From: Variovorax paradoxus
GTDB lineage: Bacteria > Pseudomonadota > Gammaproteobacteria > Burkholderiales > Burkholderiaceae_C
Direction of reading: 5' to 3'
DNA: 64,000 nt
Assembly (NCBI RefSeq): GCF_009498455.1
Contig: NZ_CP045644.1
Span: forward strand, 4,281,001 to 4,345,000
Shown here: positions 1 through 7,795 of the stretch, piece by piece
Layout: every line of letters starts with the position of its first letter
Numbering within the stretch: the first letter of the stretch is position 1
Position numbers and translations under genes: made by a program
Notes under the pieces: generated by a model
Database searches by the model: none
What the model saw: only the letters and a program-made list of their open reading frames with translations
What the model was told of the DNA's origin: nothing

Positions 1-1
1 C

Positions 2-301
2 AGCCAGGCGCGCGGGCTGCTCATCGGGGAGGGCATCCGGCCCGAGACGGCGCGGGCGATCCGCAGCCTGGCGATGCAGCAGCCCAGCGTGCAGGACGTG
101 GGCCGCGTGCTCTCGATGTACATCGGCGCCAACGAGGTGCTGGCCATCGTCGACGTGAACTTCAAGGACGGCACCGCCACCGGCGAGGCGGCCGACGCCA
201 TCGCCGCCATCGAGCAGCAGGTGCGCGCGCGCTTCCCGATGATCCGGCGGCTCTTCATCGAAGCGAGCGAAGCGCCGGTCGACGCGGCCGCGACGGCATG
301 A
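2..301 (+). CDS. Cation diffusion facilitator (CDF) transporter, C-terminal fragment
   Basis: Only the last ~99 residues are inside the window; the reading frame is open to the left edge. The visible part has the cytoplasmic C-terminal domain pattern of CDF Zn/Co/Cd efflux proteins: LLIGEG followed by RPETARAIR, a beta-strand pair around VLAIVDVNFKDG, a helix, and the closing VRARFPMIRRLFIEA. In this family the cytoplasmic domain dimerises and binds metal, while the missing N-terminal part carries the six membrane segments. It is followed by a separately initiated small gene. The family call rests on the C-terminal domain alone; substrate metal cannot be told. Confidence 0.75.
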   Translation, partial: SQARGLLIGEGIRPETARAIRSLAMQQPSVQDVGRVLSMYIGANEVLAIVDVNFKDGTATGEAADAIAAIEQQVRARFPMIRRLFIEASEAPVDAAATA

Positions 302-405
302 AGCGCGCCGTCGTCGGTCTTGGCTGACGGCGGCTGCCGCCATTGCCTGAGCGTGCCGCGGCAAGGCACGCCGCACGGTGGGAGGCTCATCCAGGAGATC
401 GCCTC

Positions 406-594
406 ATGACCCCGAACCCCGCATCGCAGCACCAACCCCGCAAGCCCGCCTCCGACGAGCCGGAGATCACGCAGGAAGAGTCCGTGCCCACGGATGGCAA
501 GGACACCGAAGGCGAAAGCCTGATGAAGAAGGTCGGCAACGACAAGCTCAAGGAGCCCGGCGACGCCGAACACAAGACGCGCGACACCTCCTGA
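406..594 (+). CDS. Small hydrophilic protein, function unknown
   Basis: A 62-residue, strongly charged protein rich in Pro, Asp, Glu and Lys, with no hydrophobic segment, so probably cytosolic and partly disordered. The ATG at 406 is chosen over an in-frame ATG at 343 because an AGGAG ribosome site sits about 8 bases before it. Motifs such as MKKVGNDKLKEPGDAEHK recall short stress-associated hydrophilic proteins, but I do not recognise a family. A GC-rich hairpin followed by six T residues lies just downstream, so it is probably a single-gene transcript or the end of the upstream operon. Confidence 0.55.
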   Translation: MTPNPASQHQPRKPASDEPEITQEESVPTDGKDTEGESLMKKVGNDKLKEPGDAEHKTRDTS

Positions 595-610
595 CATCCG
601 GAGAATGCCG

Positions 611-660
611 GCGCCGGGCGCGCCGTTCAGCGCCGGCCCGCGCGGCGCGTTGGTTTTTTC
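611..660 (+). terminator. Probable Rho-independent terminator
   Basis: A very GC-rich stretch can pair CGCGCC (619-624) with GGCGCG (644-649), with further GC pairing possible inside the loop, and is followed by TTGG and a run of six T (654-659). It would end transcription of the small gene at 406-594 before the KaiC-like operon. The exact fold is my reading, not computed. Confidence 0.55.
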
Positions 661-747
661 TTCTGCGCGGGAACGGCGATGCCCTACAGCCGCGGCGCCG
701 GTCTCCCCGTCAAATCCTTCCCGTGTGCCACAACGATGGAGGAAGCA

Positions 748-2289
748 ATGAAATGCGATGGCGCGGCCGACGCGGCCACGGAAGAGGAAAAGCAAGCACA
801 GGAACAGGCGCAGGCGCAGCACGCCGAGACCCTGATGAAGGTCGGCGTGCCCGGCCTGGACGACGTGCTCGGCGGCGGCCTCACATCGAACCGGCTCTAT
901 CTCATCGAAGGCACGCCGGGTGCCGGCAAGACCACCATCGCGCTGCAGTTCCTGCTCGAAGGCGCGCGGCGCGGCGAATCGGTGCTCTACGTCACCTTGT
1001 CGGAAACCGCGGAAGAGCTCAAGGGCGTCGCGCAGTCGCACGGCTGGGACCTGACCGGCATCGACGTGCGCGAGATGCTTCCGTCGGAAGCCACGCTCGA
1101 GCCCGACGAGCAGTACACGATGTTCCATCCGTCCGAGGTCGAGCTCAGCGAGACGACGCTGCGCATCCTGTCCGACGTGGACGTGATCAAGCCCTCGCGG
1201 GTGGTGTTCGATTCGCTGTCCGAGCTGCGCCTGCTGGCCGGCAGTTCGCTGCGCTACCGGCGCCAGATCCTGGCGCTCAAGCAGTTCTTTTCGGGCCGCC
1301 AGTGCACCGTGCTGCTGCTGGACGACATGACCGCCATGAAGCACGACCTGCAGGTGCAGAGCATCGCGCATGCGGTGCTGCGGTTGGAGCAGACCCATTC
1401 CGACTACGGCACGGCGCGGCGCCGGCTGCTGGTGAGCAAGTACCGCGGCCAGCGCTTTCGCGGCGGCTACCACGACTACCGCATCGAGCGCGGCGGGCTG
1501 CGCGTGTTCCCGCGGCTGGTGGCGTCGGAGCATGCGGCTGCGCCCAACCAGGCGCGCATCCCGAGCGGCCTGGACGCGCTCGACATCCTGCTGGGCGGCG
1601 GCATCGAGCGCGGCACGAGCACGTTGTTCGTCGGCGCACCGGGCACCGGCAAGTCGACGGTGGCGGTGCAGTTCGCGCTGGCCGCGGCCCAGCGCGGCGA
1701 GTGCGCGGCGCTCTTCGTCTTCGACGAGAGCCTGCAGACGCTGCGCACGCGCTGCGAGAGCATGGGCATGCCGTTGTCGCAGTACATCGATTCGGGCCAC
1801 ATCCTGGTGCGGCAGGTCGATCCCGCCGAGCTGTCGCCGGGCGAGTTCGTGCACCTGATCCGGCTGGCGGTGACGGAGTCGAAGGCCGCGGTGGTGGTGA
1901 TCGACAGTCTCAACGGCTACCTCAACGCCATGCCCGACGAGCGTTTTCTCATCGCGCAGCTGCACGAGCTGCTGTCGTACCTCGGGCAGGCCGGCGTGGC
2001 CACGCTGCTGGTGGGCGCGCAGCACGGCCTCATCGGCATGCAGATGCAGACGCCGGTGGACGCCAGCTACCTCGCGGACGCGGTGGTGCTGCTGCGCTAC
2101 TTCGAACTCGACGGCGAAGTGCGCCAGGCCATCTCGGTGCTGAAGAAACGCGGCGGTGCGCACGAGCGCAGCATCCGCGACTTCTCGATGACGGGCACCG
2201 GGCTGCAGGTGGGTGAGCCGCTGCGCAACTTCCGGGGCATCCTGACGGGCATCCCCGTGCCGATCGACGGCGTGCAGCGCACATCGTGA
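748..2289 (+). CDS. KaiC-like double RecA-fold ATPase
   Basis: A 513-residue protein with two tandem KaiC domains (COG0467). Walker A motifs are GTPGAGKTT (about residues 55-63) and GAPGTGKST (about 296-304). Where cyanobacterial KaiC has a catalytic Glu pair, this protein shows SE (in VTLSETAEEL) in the first domain and DE (in FVFDESLQTL) in the second. Near the C terminus VDASYLADAVVLL lines up by eye with the KaiC phosphorylation loop, keeping a Ser but with Tyr where Thr432 would be. The start at 748 is preferred over 679 or 736 because GGAGGA lies 5 bases upstream. The next gene, a histidine kinase, starts inside its stop codon, so ATPase and kinase are probably one signalling unit. No kaiA or kaiB is visible, so a clock role is not implied. 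Confidence 0.85.
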   Translation: MKCDGAADAATEEEKQAQEQAQAQHAETLMKVGVPGLDDVLGGGLTSNRLYLIEGTPGAGKTTIALQFLLEGARRGESVLYVTLSETAEELKGVAQSHGWDLTGIDVREMLPSEATLEPDEQYTMFHPSEVELSETTLRILSDVDVIKPSRVVFDSLSELRLLAGSSLRYRRQILALKQFFSGRQCTVLLLDDMTAMKHDLQVQSIAHAVLRLEQTHSDYGTARRRLLVSKYRGQRFRGGYHDYRIERGGLRVFPRLVASEHAAAPNQARIPSGLDALDILLGGGIERGTSTLFVGAPGTGKSTVAVQFALAAAQRGECAALFVFDESLQTLRTRCESMGMPLSQYIDSGHILVRQVDPAELSPGEFVHLIRLAVTESKAAVVVIDSLNGYLNAMPDERFLIAQLHELLSYLGQAGVATLLVGAQHGLIGMQMQTPVDASYLADAVVLLRYFELDGEVRQAISVLKKRGGAHERSIRDFSMTGTGLQVGEPLRNFRGILTGIPVPIDGVQRTS

Positions 2290-3848
2290 GTGCGACGCCG
2301 CCCGCTGCCATCGAACAGCGCATCCTTCTGCGCACCATGACCTCGAGGGACGCCGTCATGGCCACCGCCGTGCTCGAACGCGCCCAGGTCGCTTCGCACG
2401 CATGTCCCGATCTTTGCGCGCTCGTGCACGGCGTGCAGGAGGGCGCCGGCGCGGTGTTGCTGGCCGAGGAGGCGCTGTCCGATCCGGCCGCCGCCGCGCT
2501 GACCGAGGCGCTCGCCTCGCAGCCGCCGTGGTCCGACCTGCCGGTGCTGATCCTGGCGCGCCAGGGCGCGGACTCGGCGGTCATTGCCGATGCGATGCGC
2601 CGGCTGGCCAACGTCACGGTCATCGAACGGCCGGTGCGCGTGGCCTCGCTGGTGAGCACGGTGCGTGCGGCGCTGCGCGCGCGCAACCGCCAGTACCAGA
2701 TGCGCGACCTGCTCAGCGGGCTGCGCGAGGCCGACCAGCGCAAGACCGAGTTCCTGGCCACGCTGGCGCACGAACTGCGCAATCCGCTGGCGCCGATGAG
2801 CACCGCGCTGACGCTGCTCAAGCGCAAGGCGCACGAGCCCGCCGAGGCGCTGCGCTACTACGAGCTCATGGGCCGCCAGATCGACCACATGGTGCGTCTG
2901 GTGAACGACCTCATGGAAGTCTCGCGCATCACGCGCGGCAAGATCGAACTGCGCATGGAAGCCGTGGCGCTCCCCGCGGTGATCAAGGACGCCCTCGAGC
3001 TGAGCCGGCCCATGCTCGAGGGCGCCAAGCATGCGCTGCGCATGGACCTGCCCAGCGAAGCGCTCGTGGTGCGCGGCGACGCGGTCCGGCTCACGCAGGT
3101 GTTCTCGAACCTGCTCAACAACGCCGCCAAGTACACGGCACCGGGCGGGCAGATCAACGTCGCGCTGCGGCGCGAGGCGCGCAGCGCCCTGATCGAGGTC
3201 CGCGACAACGGCGCCGGCTTGGCGCCCGACATGCTGCGCTCGATCTTCGAGATGTTCGTGCAGGTGAGCAGCACGTCGAAGGCCGCGCAGGGCGGATTGG
3301 GCATCGGGTTGACGCTGGTCAAGAGCCTGGTCGAACTGCACGGCGGCAGCGTCGAGGCCACCAGCGCGGGGCTCGGGCAAGGGGCGACGTTTTGCGTGCG
3401 CCTGCCGCTGATCGGCGACCGGGGCGGTCCGCAGCCCGTGCCGGCGCCTGCCATCGCGGGCTGGCCCGCCACGCTGCCGGACACGGTGCTGATCGTCGAC
3501 GACAACCGCGACGCGGCCGATGCGTTGGGCGACCTGCTGCGCTCGATGGGCGCCTCGCCGCGCGTGGCCTACAGCGGCGATGCCGCGCTCGCGCTGGTGG
3601 CCGAGGGGCCGCTGCCGGGGCTCGCGATCCTGGACATCGGCATGCCGGGCATGGACGGCTTCGAACTCGCGGCCCGGCTGCGCGCCGACGCGGCACTGAG
3701 CGGCCTTGTGCTCGTCGCGCTGACGGGCTGGGGCCAGCAGGGCGACAAGGAGCGCATCGCCGCCGCCGGGTTCGACCACCACCTGCTCAAGCCGCTCGAC
3801 CTGGCGGCGCTCCTTGCGGTGCTGCGCGGCACGGGAGGTTCCTCATGA
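2286..3848 (+). CDS. Hybrid sensor histidine kinase with N-terminal pseudo-receiver and C-terminal receiver
   Basis: A 520-residue soluble kinase. Residues ~1-135 look like a receiver fold, but the acceptor Asp position reads GAVLLAEEAL, so it is probably a non-phosphorylated pseudo-receiver. HisKA follows with His~162 in LAHELRNPLAP, then HATPase motifs (NLLNNAAKY, DNGAGL, GLGIGL). A true receiver occupies ~400-515, with VLIVDDN and the acceptor Asp~450 in ILDIGMPGMDG. There are no membrane segments. It starts with GTG in a 4-base overlap (GTGA) with the KaiC-like gene, so translation is coupled. The sensory input probably comes from the KaiC partner or the pseudo-receiver (inference). Its output is unknown: no DNA-binding regulator sits beside it. 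Confidence 0.88.
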   Translation: MSATPPAAIEQRILLRTMTSRDAVMATAVLERAQVASHACPDLCALVHGVQEGAGAVLLAEEALSDPAAAALTEALASQPPWSDLPVLILARQGADSAVIADAMRRLANVTVIERPVRVASLVSTVRAALRARNRQYQMRDLLSGLREADQRKTEFLATLAHELRNPLAPMSTALTLLKRKAHEPAEALRYYELMGRQIDHMVRLVNDLMEVSRITRGKIELRMEAVALPAVIKDALELSRPMLEGAKHALRMDLPSEALVVRGDAVRLTQVFSNLLNNAAKYTAPGGQINVALRREARSALIEVRDNGAGLAPDMLRSIFEMFVQVSSTSKAAQGGLGIGLTLVKSLVELHGGSVEATSAGLGQGATFCVRLPLIGDRGGPQPVPAPAIAGWPATLPDTVLIVDDNRDAADALGDLLRSMGASPRVAYSGDAALALVAEGPLPGLAILDIGMPGMDGFELAARLRADAALSGLVLVALTGWGQQGDKERIAAAGFDHHLLKPLDLAALLAVLRGTGGSS

Positions 3849-4846
3849 ACCGCCATGCCACCACGATCGCGTCGGGCCCCGCGGCGGGCGCGGGCAAGCC
3901 GCCGCTGTGGCACCGCTGCCGTCGCTGGGCGCTGCCGGTGCTCGGGCTCGTGGTGCTGGGCCTCCTGCTGTCGCACGCGCACAAGGTCGACTGGGCAGGT
4001 GCATGGGAGGCGCTGCAGCGCTATCCCGCGACGCTGCTGCTCGGCGTGCTCGGGGTCGCCACGCTGAGCCATGCGCTGTACGGATGCTTCGACCTGATCG
4101 GGCGGCGCCACACGCGGCATCGGCTGCCGCGCTGGCGAAGCTGGGCCATCGCGGTTGTGAGCTACGCCTTCAATCTCAACCTGGGGTCGCTGGTCGGCGG
4201 CATCGCGTTGCGTGCGCGGCTCTATGCGCGCGCCGGGCTGGACGAGGCCACGGTGGCGCAGATCGTCGGCATCAGCCTGGCGACCAACTGGCTCGGCTAC
4301 GGCCTGCTGGCCGGCGGCCTGTTCGCGGCGGGCGCCATCGCGCCGCCGCGCGAGGCGCACCTGGGCGTCGACGCCTTTCGCGCGCTCGGCGTGCTGATGG
4401 TGCTGCTGGCCGTCGCCTACGTGGTGGCCTGTGTCTTCCTGCACGGCCGCCACTGGCAGGTGAAGGGACGGCGGCTCGAGCTGCCGTCGGCGCAGCTGGC
4501 GCTGGTGCAGCTCGCGCTCTCCAGCGTCAACTGGGCCGTGATGGGCGGCGCCATGTACCTGCTGCTCGGCCAGAAGGTGCCGTACGCGACCGTGCTGGGC
4601 GTGCTGCTGGCGGCGTCGATCGTCGGTGTGGTGACGCCGATCCCGGCCGGCCTCGGCGTGCTCGAGGCCGTCTACCTGGCGCTGCTCTCGGGCACCGTGC
4701 GCCAGGGCACGCTCATGGGCGCCGTGCTGGCGTACCGCGCGCTCTATTACCTGCTGCCGCTGGCCGGCGGCATCGTGCTGTACCTGCTGTTGGAGCGCTA
4801 TGCGGCCCGCCATCCCGTGGCGGGCGAGGGCGAACAGAAAGGCTGA
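3845..4846 (+). CDS. YbhN/UPF0104 family integral membrane protein (lysylphosphatidylglycerol synthase TM-like)
   Basis: A 333-residue polytopic protein, starting with ATG in a 4-base ATGA overlap with the kinase. About seven or eight hydrophobic helices are visible, among them LPVLGLVVLGLLLSHAH, the LLLGVLGVATLSHALYG region, AIAVVSYAFNLNLG and the late GVVTPIPAGLGVLEAVYLAL signature. That last Pro/Gly-rich stretch is typical of the flippase-like TM domain of lysylphosphatidylglycerol synthases. The soluble aminoacyl-transfer domain is absent, so it is the stand-alone TM type, whose activity is not established. Being third in the KaiC/kinase operon suggests an envelope output, but that is inference. 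Confidence 0.8.
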   Translation: MNRHATTIASGPAAGAGKPPLWHRCRRWALPVLGLVVLGLLLSHAHKVDWAGAWEALQRYPATLLLGVLGVATLSHALYGCFDLIGRRHTRHRLPRWRSWAIAVVSYAFNLNLGSLVGGIALRARLYARAGLDEATVAQIVGISLATNWLGYGLLAGGLFAAGAIAPPREAHLGVDAFRALGVLMVLLAVAYVVACVFLHGRHWQVKGRRLELPSAQLALVQLALSSVNWAVMGGAMYLLLGQKVPYATVLGVLLAASIVGVVTPIPAGLGVLEAVYLALLSGTVRQGTLMGAVLAYRALYYLLPLAGGIVLYLLLERYAARHPVAGEGEQKG

Positions 4847-4871
4847 CGACCGCGCGGTCCCGACGCAGAAC

Positions 4872-5333
4872 TCAGGCCTCTGGCGGCGCGTCTTCTGCGG
4901 GCGGCCGCTCGGGCGGCAACCGCCCCAGGCGCGAAGAGGTCGCGCGCTCGGTGCGGATTTTTCGCAGCGTGTTGGTCAACGCCTGCGGGCTCGTGTTGAG
5001 CTGGCGTGCCGCCTTGGCCGGCCGCATGCCTTCGACCAGCACGAGACGCGCGGCGGCGAGCGAGGGCGTGGCCTGCAGGTGCAGGATCTCCGCCACCTGC
5101 CAGAACTCGGCTGAAGTGAACGTGCCGAGGTCCGGGGGCAACGAGCGCGGCACGACAGCCTTGCGCTTCTCGAAAACGCAGCGGGGCGCGGGGTCCATCT
5201 CCGCGACGCGGGACACCAGCGCTTCGAGGTAGGCCAGCGTCGCGGGCGTGTTGGAAATCCAGTTCGAATGAACGACCAGCTTCGAACCGTCGTCGGGAAA
5301 GGTGTGCTCCCAGCTGACCCTCAATTCCGTCAT
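4872..5333 (-). CDS. TrfB/KorA-like transcriptional regulator
   Basis: A 153-residue protein. Residues ~75-127 resemble the TrfB (KorA) repressors of IncP plasmids: FWQVAEIL, then AARLVLVEGMRPAKAARQLN, then SPQALTNTLRKI, which fits a helix-turn-helix at about 103-127. The N-terminal 70 residues are extra compared with plasmid KorA (about 100 residues), and the C-terminal tail is Pro/Glu-rich. It converges with the YbhN-like gene, 25 bases from its end. Upstream (5397-5423) the inverted repeat GAAGTA...TACTTC lies in its presumed promoter and could be an autoregulatory site. No plasmid genes are nearby, so this looks like a chromosomal member of the family. Confidence 0.65.
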   Translation of the reverse strand: MTELRVSWEHTFPDDGSKLVVHSNWISNTPATLAYLEALVSRVAEMDPAPRCVFEKRKAVVPRSLPPDLGTFTSAEFWQVAEILHLQATPSLAAARLVLVEGMRPAKAARQLNTSPQALTNTLRKIRTERATSSRLGRLPPERPPAEDAPPEA

Positions 5334-5588
5334 GGCCGGCCGCGAAACGAGCGCATCGATGGATGGCTGGCTTCGATGTGATTAATTCGCATGCGTGAAG
5401 TATGTCGCACCAACGCGTACTTCCTTTTTGTGGTGTCGCCAGTGTGACCGATTGTTGGTGTAGTGATCGTGGATTTTCGATGCGAAAGGCCGGCGCCGAA
5501 GTTGGCGCGTTGCGCTGGAAGAAGGGCGCGCACGCACGCACGCGCACGCGCACGCGCACCTTGTGCACGAACGGCAAGACGAAGGCGG
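5334..5588. other. AT-richer spacer upstream of the TrfB-like gene
   Basis: No convincing gene. The stretch is less GC-rich than its neighbours (for example GTGATTAATTCGCATGCG near 5377). It contains GAAGTA (5397-5402) and its complement TACTTC (5418-5423) followed by CTTTTTG, and ends in a CA/CG microsatellite. It probably holds the promoter of the minus-strand TrfB-like gene. Open frames here overlap one another and lack ribosome sites. Confidence 0.4.
5527..5560. repeat. CGCACG-type microsatellite
   Basis: An alternating purine/pyrimidine tract built from CACG and CGCA units over about 34 bases. Such tracts can slip in copy number and can adopt Z-DNA. It lies between the TrfB-like promoter and the small minus-strand frame at 5589-5801 and is not inside a convincing gene. 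Confidence 0.6.
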
Positions 5589-5801
5589 TCAGCCTTGCGC
5601 CGATGCAGTCGCTGGCAGGCCCGAGGCCTGTGGCAATTCCTGTGGGGTGCGAACCGGCGCAGGCGGCCCGCACTCGTCGGGCGTCTTGCGCGAGATGCCT
5701 CTCACGAGATGGCGGGGAATGTGGTGTGTCTTGATGAACTGCGCCAGCGCCTCGCTGCGCGCGGGCTCGGAGACCGGTAGAAACATGTGCAGTGCGCTCA
5801 T
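5589..5801 (-). CDS. Possible small protein, function unknown
   Basis: A 70-residue frame beginning MSALHMFLPVSEPARSEALA. Its first half has a sensible composition (SEALAQFIKTHHIPRHLVRG) and reads like a genuine small cytosolic protein; the Pro-rich second half is less convincing. The ribosome site (ACGGAA) is weak. The in-frame region upstream looks non-coding, so the ATG at 5801 is chosen. It is divergent from the osmC-like gene. It could be a chance frame. Confidence 0.35.
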   Translation of the reverse strand: MSALHMFLPVSEPARSEALAQFIKTHHIPRHLVRGISRKTPDECGPPAPVRTPQELPQASGLPATASAQG

Positions 5802-5992
5802 GGTGTCGTTCCGTCGATGCCAGGCAGGAAGGCGGCGCGCCCGTGTACAGGGGCATGGGTAACGGGTGGCTGGCGACCCCTGGCATGGCCGCCCGGCGAA
5901 GATTATGGGCGCCTGGATCAACCCCGATGGCACCGATGTCTTGGGCGTTCCGGCCGCGCCAGAATGCGTGCTTGTCAACAGGAGCACACCCC

Positions 5993-6409
5993 ATGGCCCA
6001 CGGCGTTAGCGCAACGATCGTCTCGACCGACGTCAATTTCAATCACCGCATCCAGGTCGGCAAGTTCCAGCTCGTGGCGGACGAGCCGGCGTCGCTGGGC
6101 GGGCAGGGCGCAGGGCCTGCGCCCTACGACTATTACCTGGCCGCGCTTTCCGCCTGTACCGCGATCACGCTGCGCATGTATGCCCAGCGCAAGGGCTGGG
6201 AGCTCGGCGAGTTCAAGGCCGAGCTGAGCTTCACGAAGGATGCGGACGGCAAGGCGCACATCCATCGCGTGCTGCACGCCAGCGGACCGCTGACCGATGC
6301 GCAGTGGAGCCGTTTGCTCGAGGTGGTGGCCAACACGCCGGTCACGAAGACGATGCGTGAAGGCGCCGAGATCACGAGCGAGCGCGGGGCGGCGGCAGCC
6401 GTGGCCTGA
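5993..6409 (+). CDS. OsmC family protein
   Basis: A 138-residue OsmC/Ohr-fold protein. Visible are the family core GPAPYDYYLAALSACTAIT with Cys55, the basic strand-helix after it, and a C-terminal LLEVVANTPVTKTM. In OsmC/Ohr peroxidases a second Cys usually sits in this last segment (xxCPV); here it is TPV, so the two-Cys hydroperoxide-reducing centre is incomplete, as in several one-Cys OsmC subfamilies. The ATG at 5993 is chosen because AGGAG lies 8 bases upstream and the similarity starts there; longer in-frame upstream codons look non-coding. Single gene, with a hairpin between it and the convergent lipoprotein gene. Confidence 0.85.
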   Translation: MAHGVSATIVSTDVNFNHRIQVGKFQLVADEPASLGGQGAGPAPYDYYLAALSACTAITLRMYAQRKGWELGEFKAELSFTKDADGKAHIHRVLHASGPLTDAQWSRLLEVVANTPVTKTMREGAEITSERGAAAAVA

Positions 6410-6526
6410 GTCGGGCTCGCGACGGTTCTTGTGCTGGAACGGTGAGTTCGGACGGACGGTCCGTGGCTGACGCGGAAGCTTGCAGTCCGGCGGGCCTGGA
6501 TGGTGCCGTCCGCTGTGGGGACGGCG

Positions 6527-6549
6527 CCTCCTCGTCGCGGACGAGGAGG
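6527..6549. terminator. Perfect hairpin between convergent genes
   Basis: CCTCCTCGTC (6527-6536) and GACGAGGAGG (6540-6549) form a perfect 10-bp stem with a GCG loop. It lies between the ends of the convergent osmC-like and lipoprotein genes, the place for a bidirectional terminator, but there is no T run on either side. Confidence 0.45.
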
Positions 6550-6604
6550 TGTGTGTCGCGTCGCACGGCGAGGGTGGCCTCGCCGGCGTCAGCGACTCAG
6601 CGCA

Positions 6605-7003
6605 TCAGCACTTCATGGCCGTGGCTTGTGCGGCGAAGGCGTCGGAAGCGGCCTTGCAGGCAGCGCCGAGTTGTGCGGCGTTGGCGCCGTAGCTGGCCCA
6701 GGTGGCCTTGGTCTGCTCGAGGCTGCCCTTGAGCGCGTCGGCGGCGGCACCGCTTTGCTTGCCCACGCAGGCGCTCACCTTGTCCAGGTATTCCTGGCAT
6801 TCCTTGGGCACGTCGGCCGATGCCGTTGTGGTGGCAGCGGGCGCTGCGGCGGCCGGTGCGCTGGCGGCCGGAGCGGGTGCCGGCGTGGCCGGTGCCGTGG
6901 CAGCAGGTGCTGCGGGTGCGGCCGGTGCTGCGGGCGTGGACTCTTGCTTGGAGCAAGCGGTGATGGCAGCAGCCACGATGACGAGTGCGAGCAGTTTGTT
7001 CAT
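6605..7003 (-). CDS. Ala/Pro-rich lipoprotein (DUF5339-like)
   Basis: A 132-residue lipoprotein. The signal sequence MNKLLALVIVAAAITAC ends in a lipobox with Cys17. A low-complexity Ala/Pro/Thr linker (~22-63) leads to a compact helical domain with VPKECQEYLDKVSACVGK and a C-terminal AACKAASDAF...AMKC, giving four Cys that could form two disulfides in the periplasm. This resembles the small Cys-paired helical DUF5339 family, though I recognise it only loosely. The linker would span the distance from the membrane anchor. No partner gene is adjacent. Confidence 0.75.
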   Translation of the reverse strand: MNKLLALVIVAAAITACSKQESTPAAPAAPAAPAATAPATPAPAPAASAPAAAAPAATTTASADVPKECQEYLDKVSACVGKQSGAAADALKGSLEQTKATWASYGANAAQLGAACKAASDAFAAQATAMKC

Positions 7004-7511
7004 TTCTTCTTACATGAGCGAGTTGGATGATGTGCCTCACGTCGTGTCCCCCGGCGCGCAGTTGCCGCGCAAGGAACGCAAGCATTGAGGCGGAAACAGT
7101 ATCGTCGTGCCGTGTCCGGAAGGCCGCACGAATGCAACAGACGTGCATCTGCAACGACACAAAGAACGTAACAATCGTTGCTTTGCGTTAAATATTGCCG
7201 GGTGTGGGGCGCGTTGCGGTGAGTGCCCGCGCGAGGGCACTTGTCCGGGGCGAAACAGGGGCGCTCACAGGCGGTGCGCAGGTCGCGCAAGGCGGCTAAT
7301 CATTTGGTGTTACCTCGTCGTCGCAAGCGATGCGACAGCGGACCGGCGGTTGACGCAGGCCGACAAACTTGCATCCGGAGCAGGCATGGCAGGTGGCGTG
7401 CAACGCTCGACGGGACGGCACGGCGACACGGCCCGCGGCGCTCAAAAACAAGCGCGCCCGCTTACACCGGCCGGTGCGGTGCTGGAGGCAGAGGGCCTCG
7501 GGTTCTGCGTC
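7004..7511. other. Intergenic region upstream of the lipoprotein gene
   Basis: About 500 bases with no supported gene. It contains an AT-rich patch (7160-7200, including GCGTTAAATATTGCC) that may carry the lipoprotein promoter on the minus strand. All open frames here are short, overlap each other on both strands and lack ribosome sites or sensible protein composition. Confidence 0.4.
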
Positions 7512-7646
7512 TTACAGCCGCGTGCGCTCGGAGGGCGGGAGATCCTGGTCGGAACGCAGGACCGCCAGCATGCTCATGAGCGTCACGCCCGCAGCAAGAC
7601 CGACCAGGAAGGCGAGGGCAACAAGGGAAGGGTCGGATGTCCACAT
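7512..7646 (-). CDS. Small single-pass membrane protein (44 aa)
   Basis: An open frame starting at the ATG complementary to 7644-7646 and ending in TAA at 7512. The product begins MWTSDPSLVALAF and continues with LVGLAAGVTLMSMLAVL. A single hydrophobic helix (~8-30) is followed by a charged, Pro-containing tail (RSDQDLPPSERTRL), a typical layout for a bacterial small membrane protein. An in-frame TAG lies just upstream, so the start is constrained. The ribosome site is weak (AGAACCGA). About 38 bases upstream is the motif GTGTAAACAC, which also occurs upstream of the minus-strand gene at 8317-8637. Function unknown. Confidence 0.5.
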   Translation of the reverse strand: MWTSDPSLVALAFLVGLAAGVTLMSMLAVLRSDQDLPPSERTRL

Positions 7647-7683
7647 TCGGTTCTAACGCCGGGCATCTCCCCACGGTTTACCA

Positions 7684-7693
7684 GTGTTTACAC
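7684..7693 (-). promoter_or_regulatory. GTGTAAACAC motif, copy 1
   Basis: A GTGT-AA-ACAC inverted repeat read on the minus strand, followed by TGG, 38 bases before the 44-residue membrane protein. The same ten bases followed by CGG recur at 8753-8762, also upstream of a minus-strand gene. Two such AT-richer copies within 1.1 kb suggest a shared operator or promoter element. Confidence 0.35.
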
Positions 7694-7795
7694 TAATTTG
7701 TCATGCCCGCATTGCCAAAGGTAAACAGACGAGCGCAAGAGGGTCGGCGCGCCCCGGCACACACCTGCCACACCCCGTGGCTATAGTCGTTCGAC

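Noticed and set aside
748..2289. A circadian clock locus
   Set aside because: Only the KaiC-like ATPase is present; no kaiA or kaiB genes lie nearby, and the phosphosite and catalytic positions differ from clock KaiC.
2097..3782. A 561-codon minus-strand frame opposite the hybrid kinase
   Set aside because: Arg/Gln/His-rich antisense of a clear kinase; no start signal and no plausible fold.
6372..6566. A 64-codon minus-strand frame between osmC and the lipoprotein gene
   Set aside because: It overlaps the end of osmC and the perfect hairpin, with a Pro/Arg/Ser-rich product and no start signal.
7107..7724. A 205-codon plus-strand frame in the intergenic region after the lipoprotein gene
   Set aside because: Composition resembles random GC-rich translation (Cys/Arg/Gly), with no ribosome site or domain, and it overlaps a better minus-strand small membrane protein.
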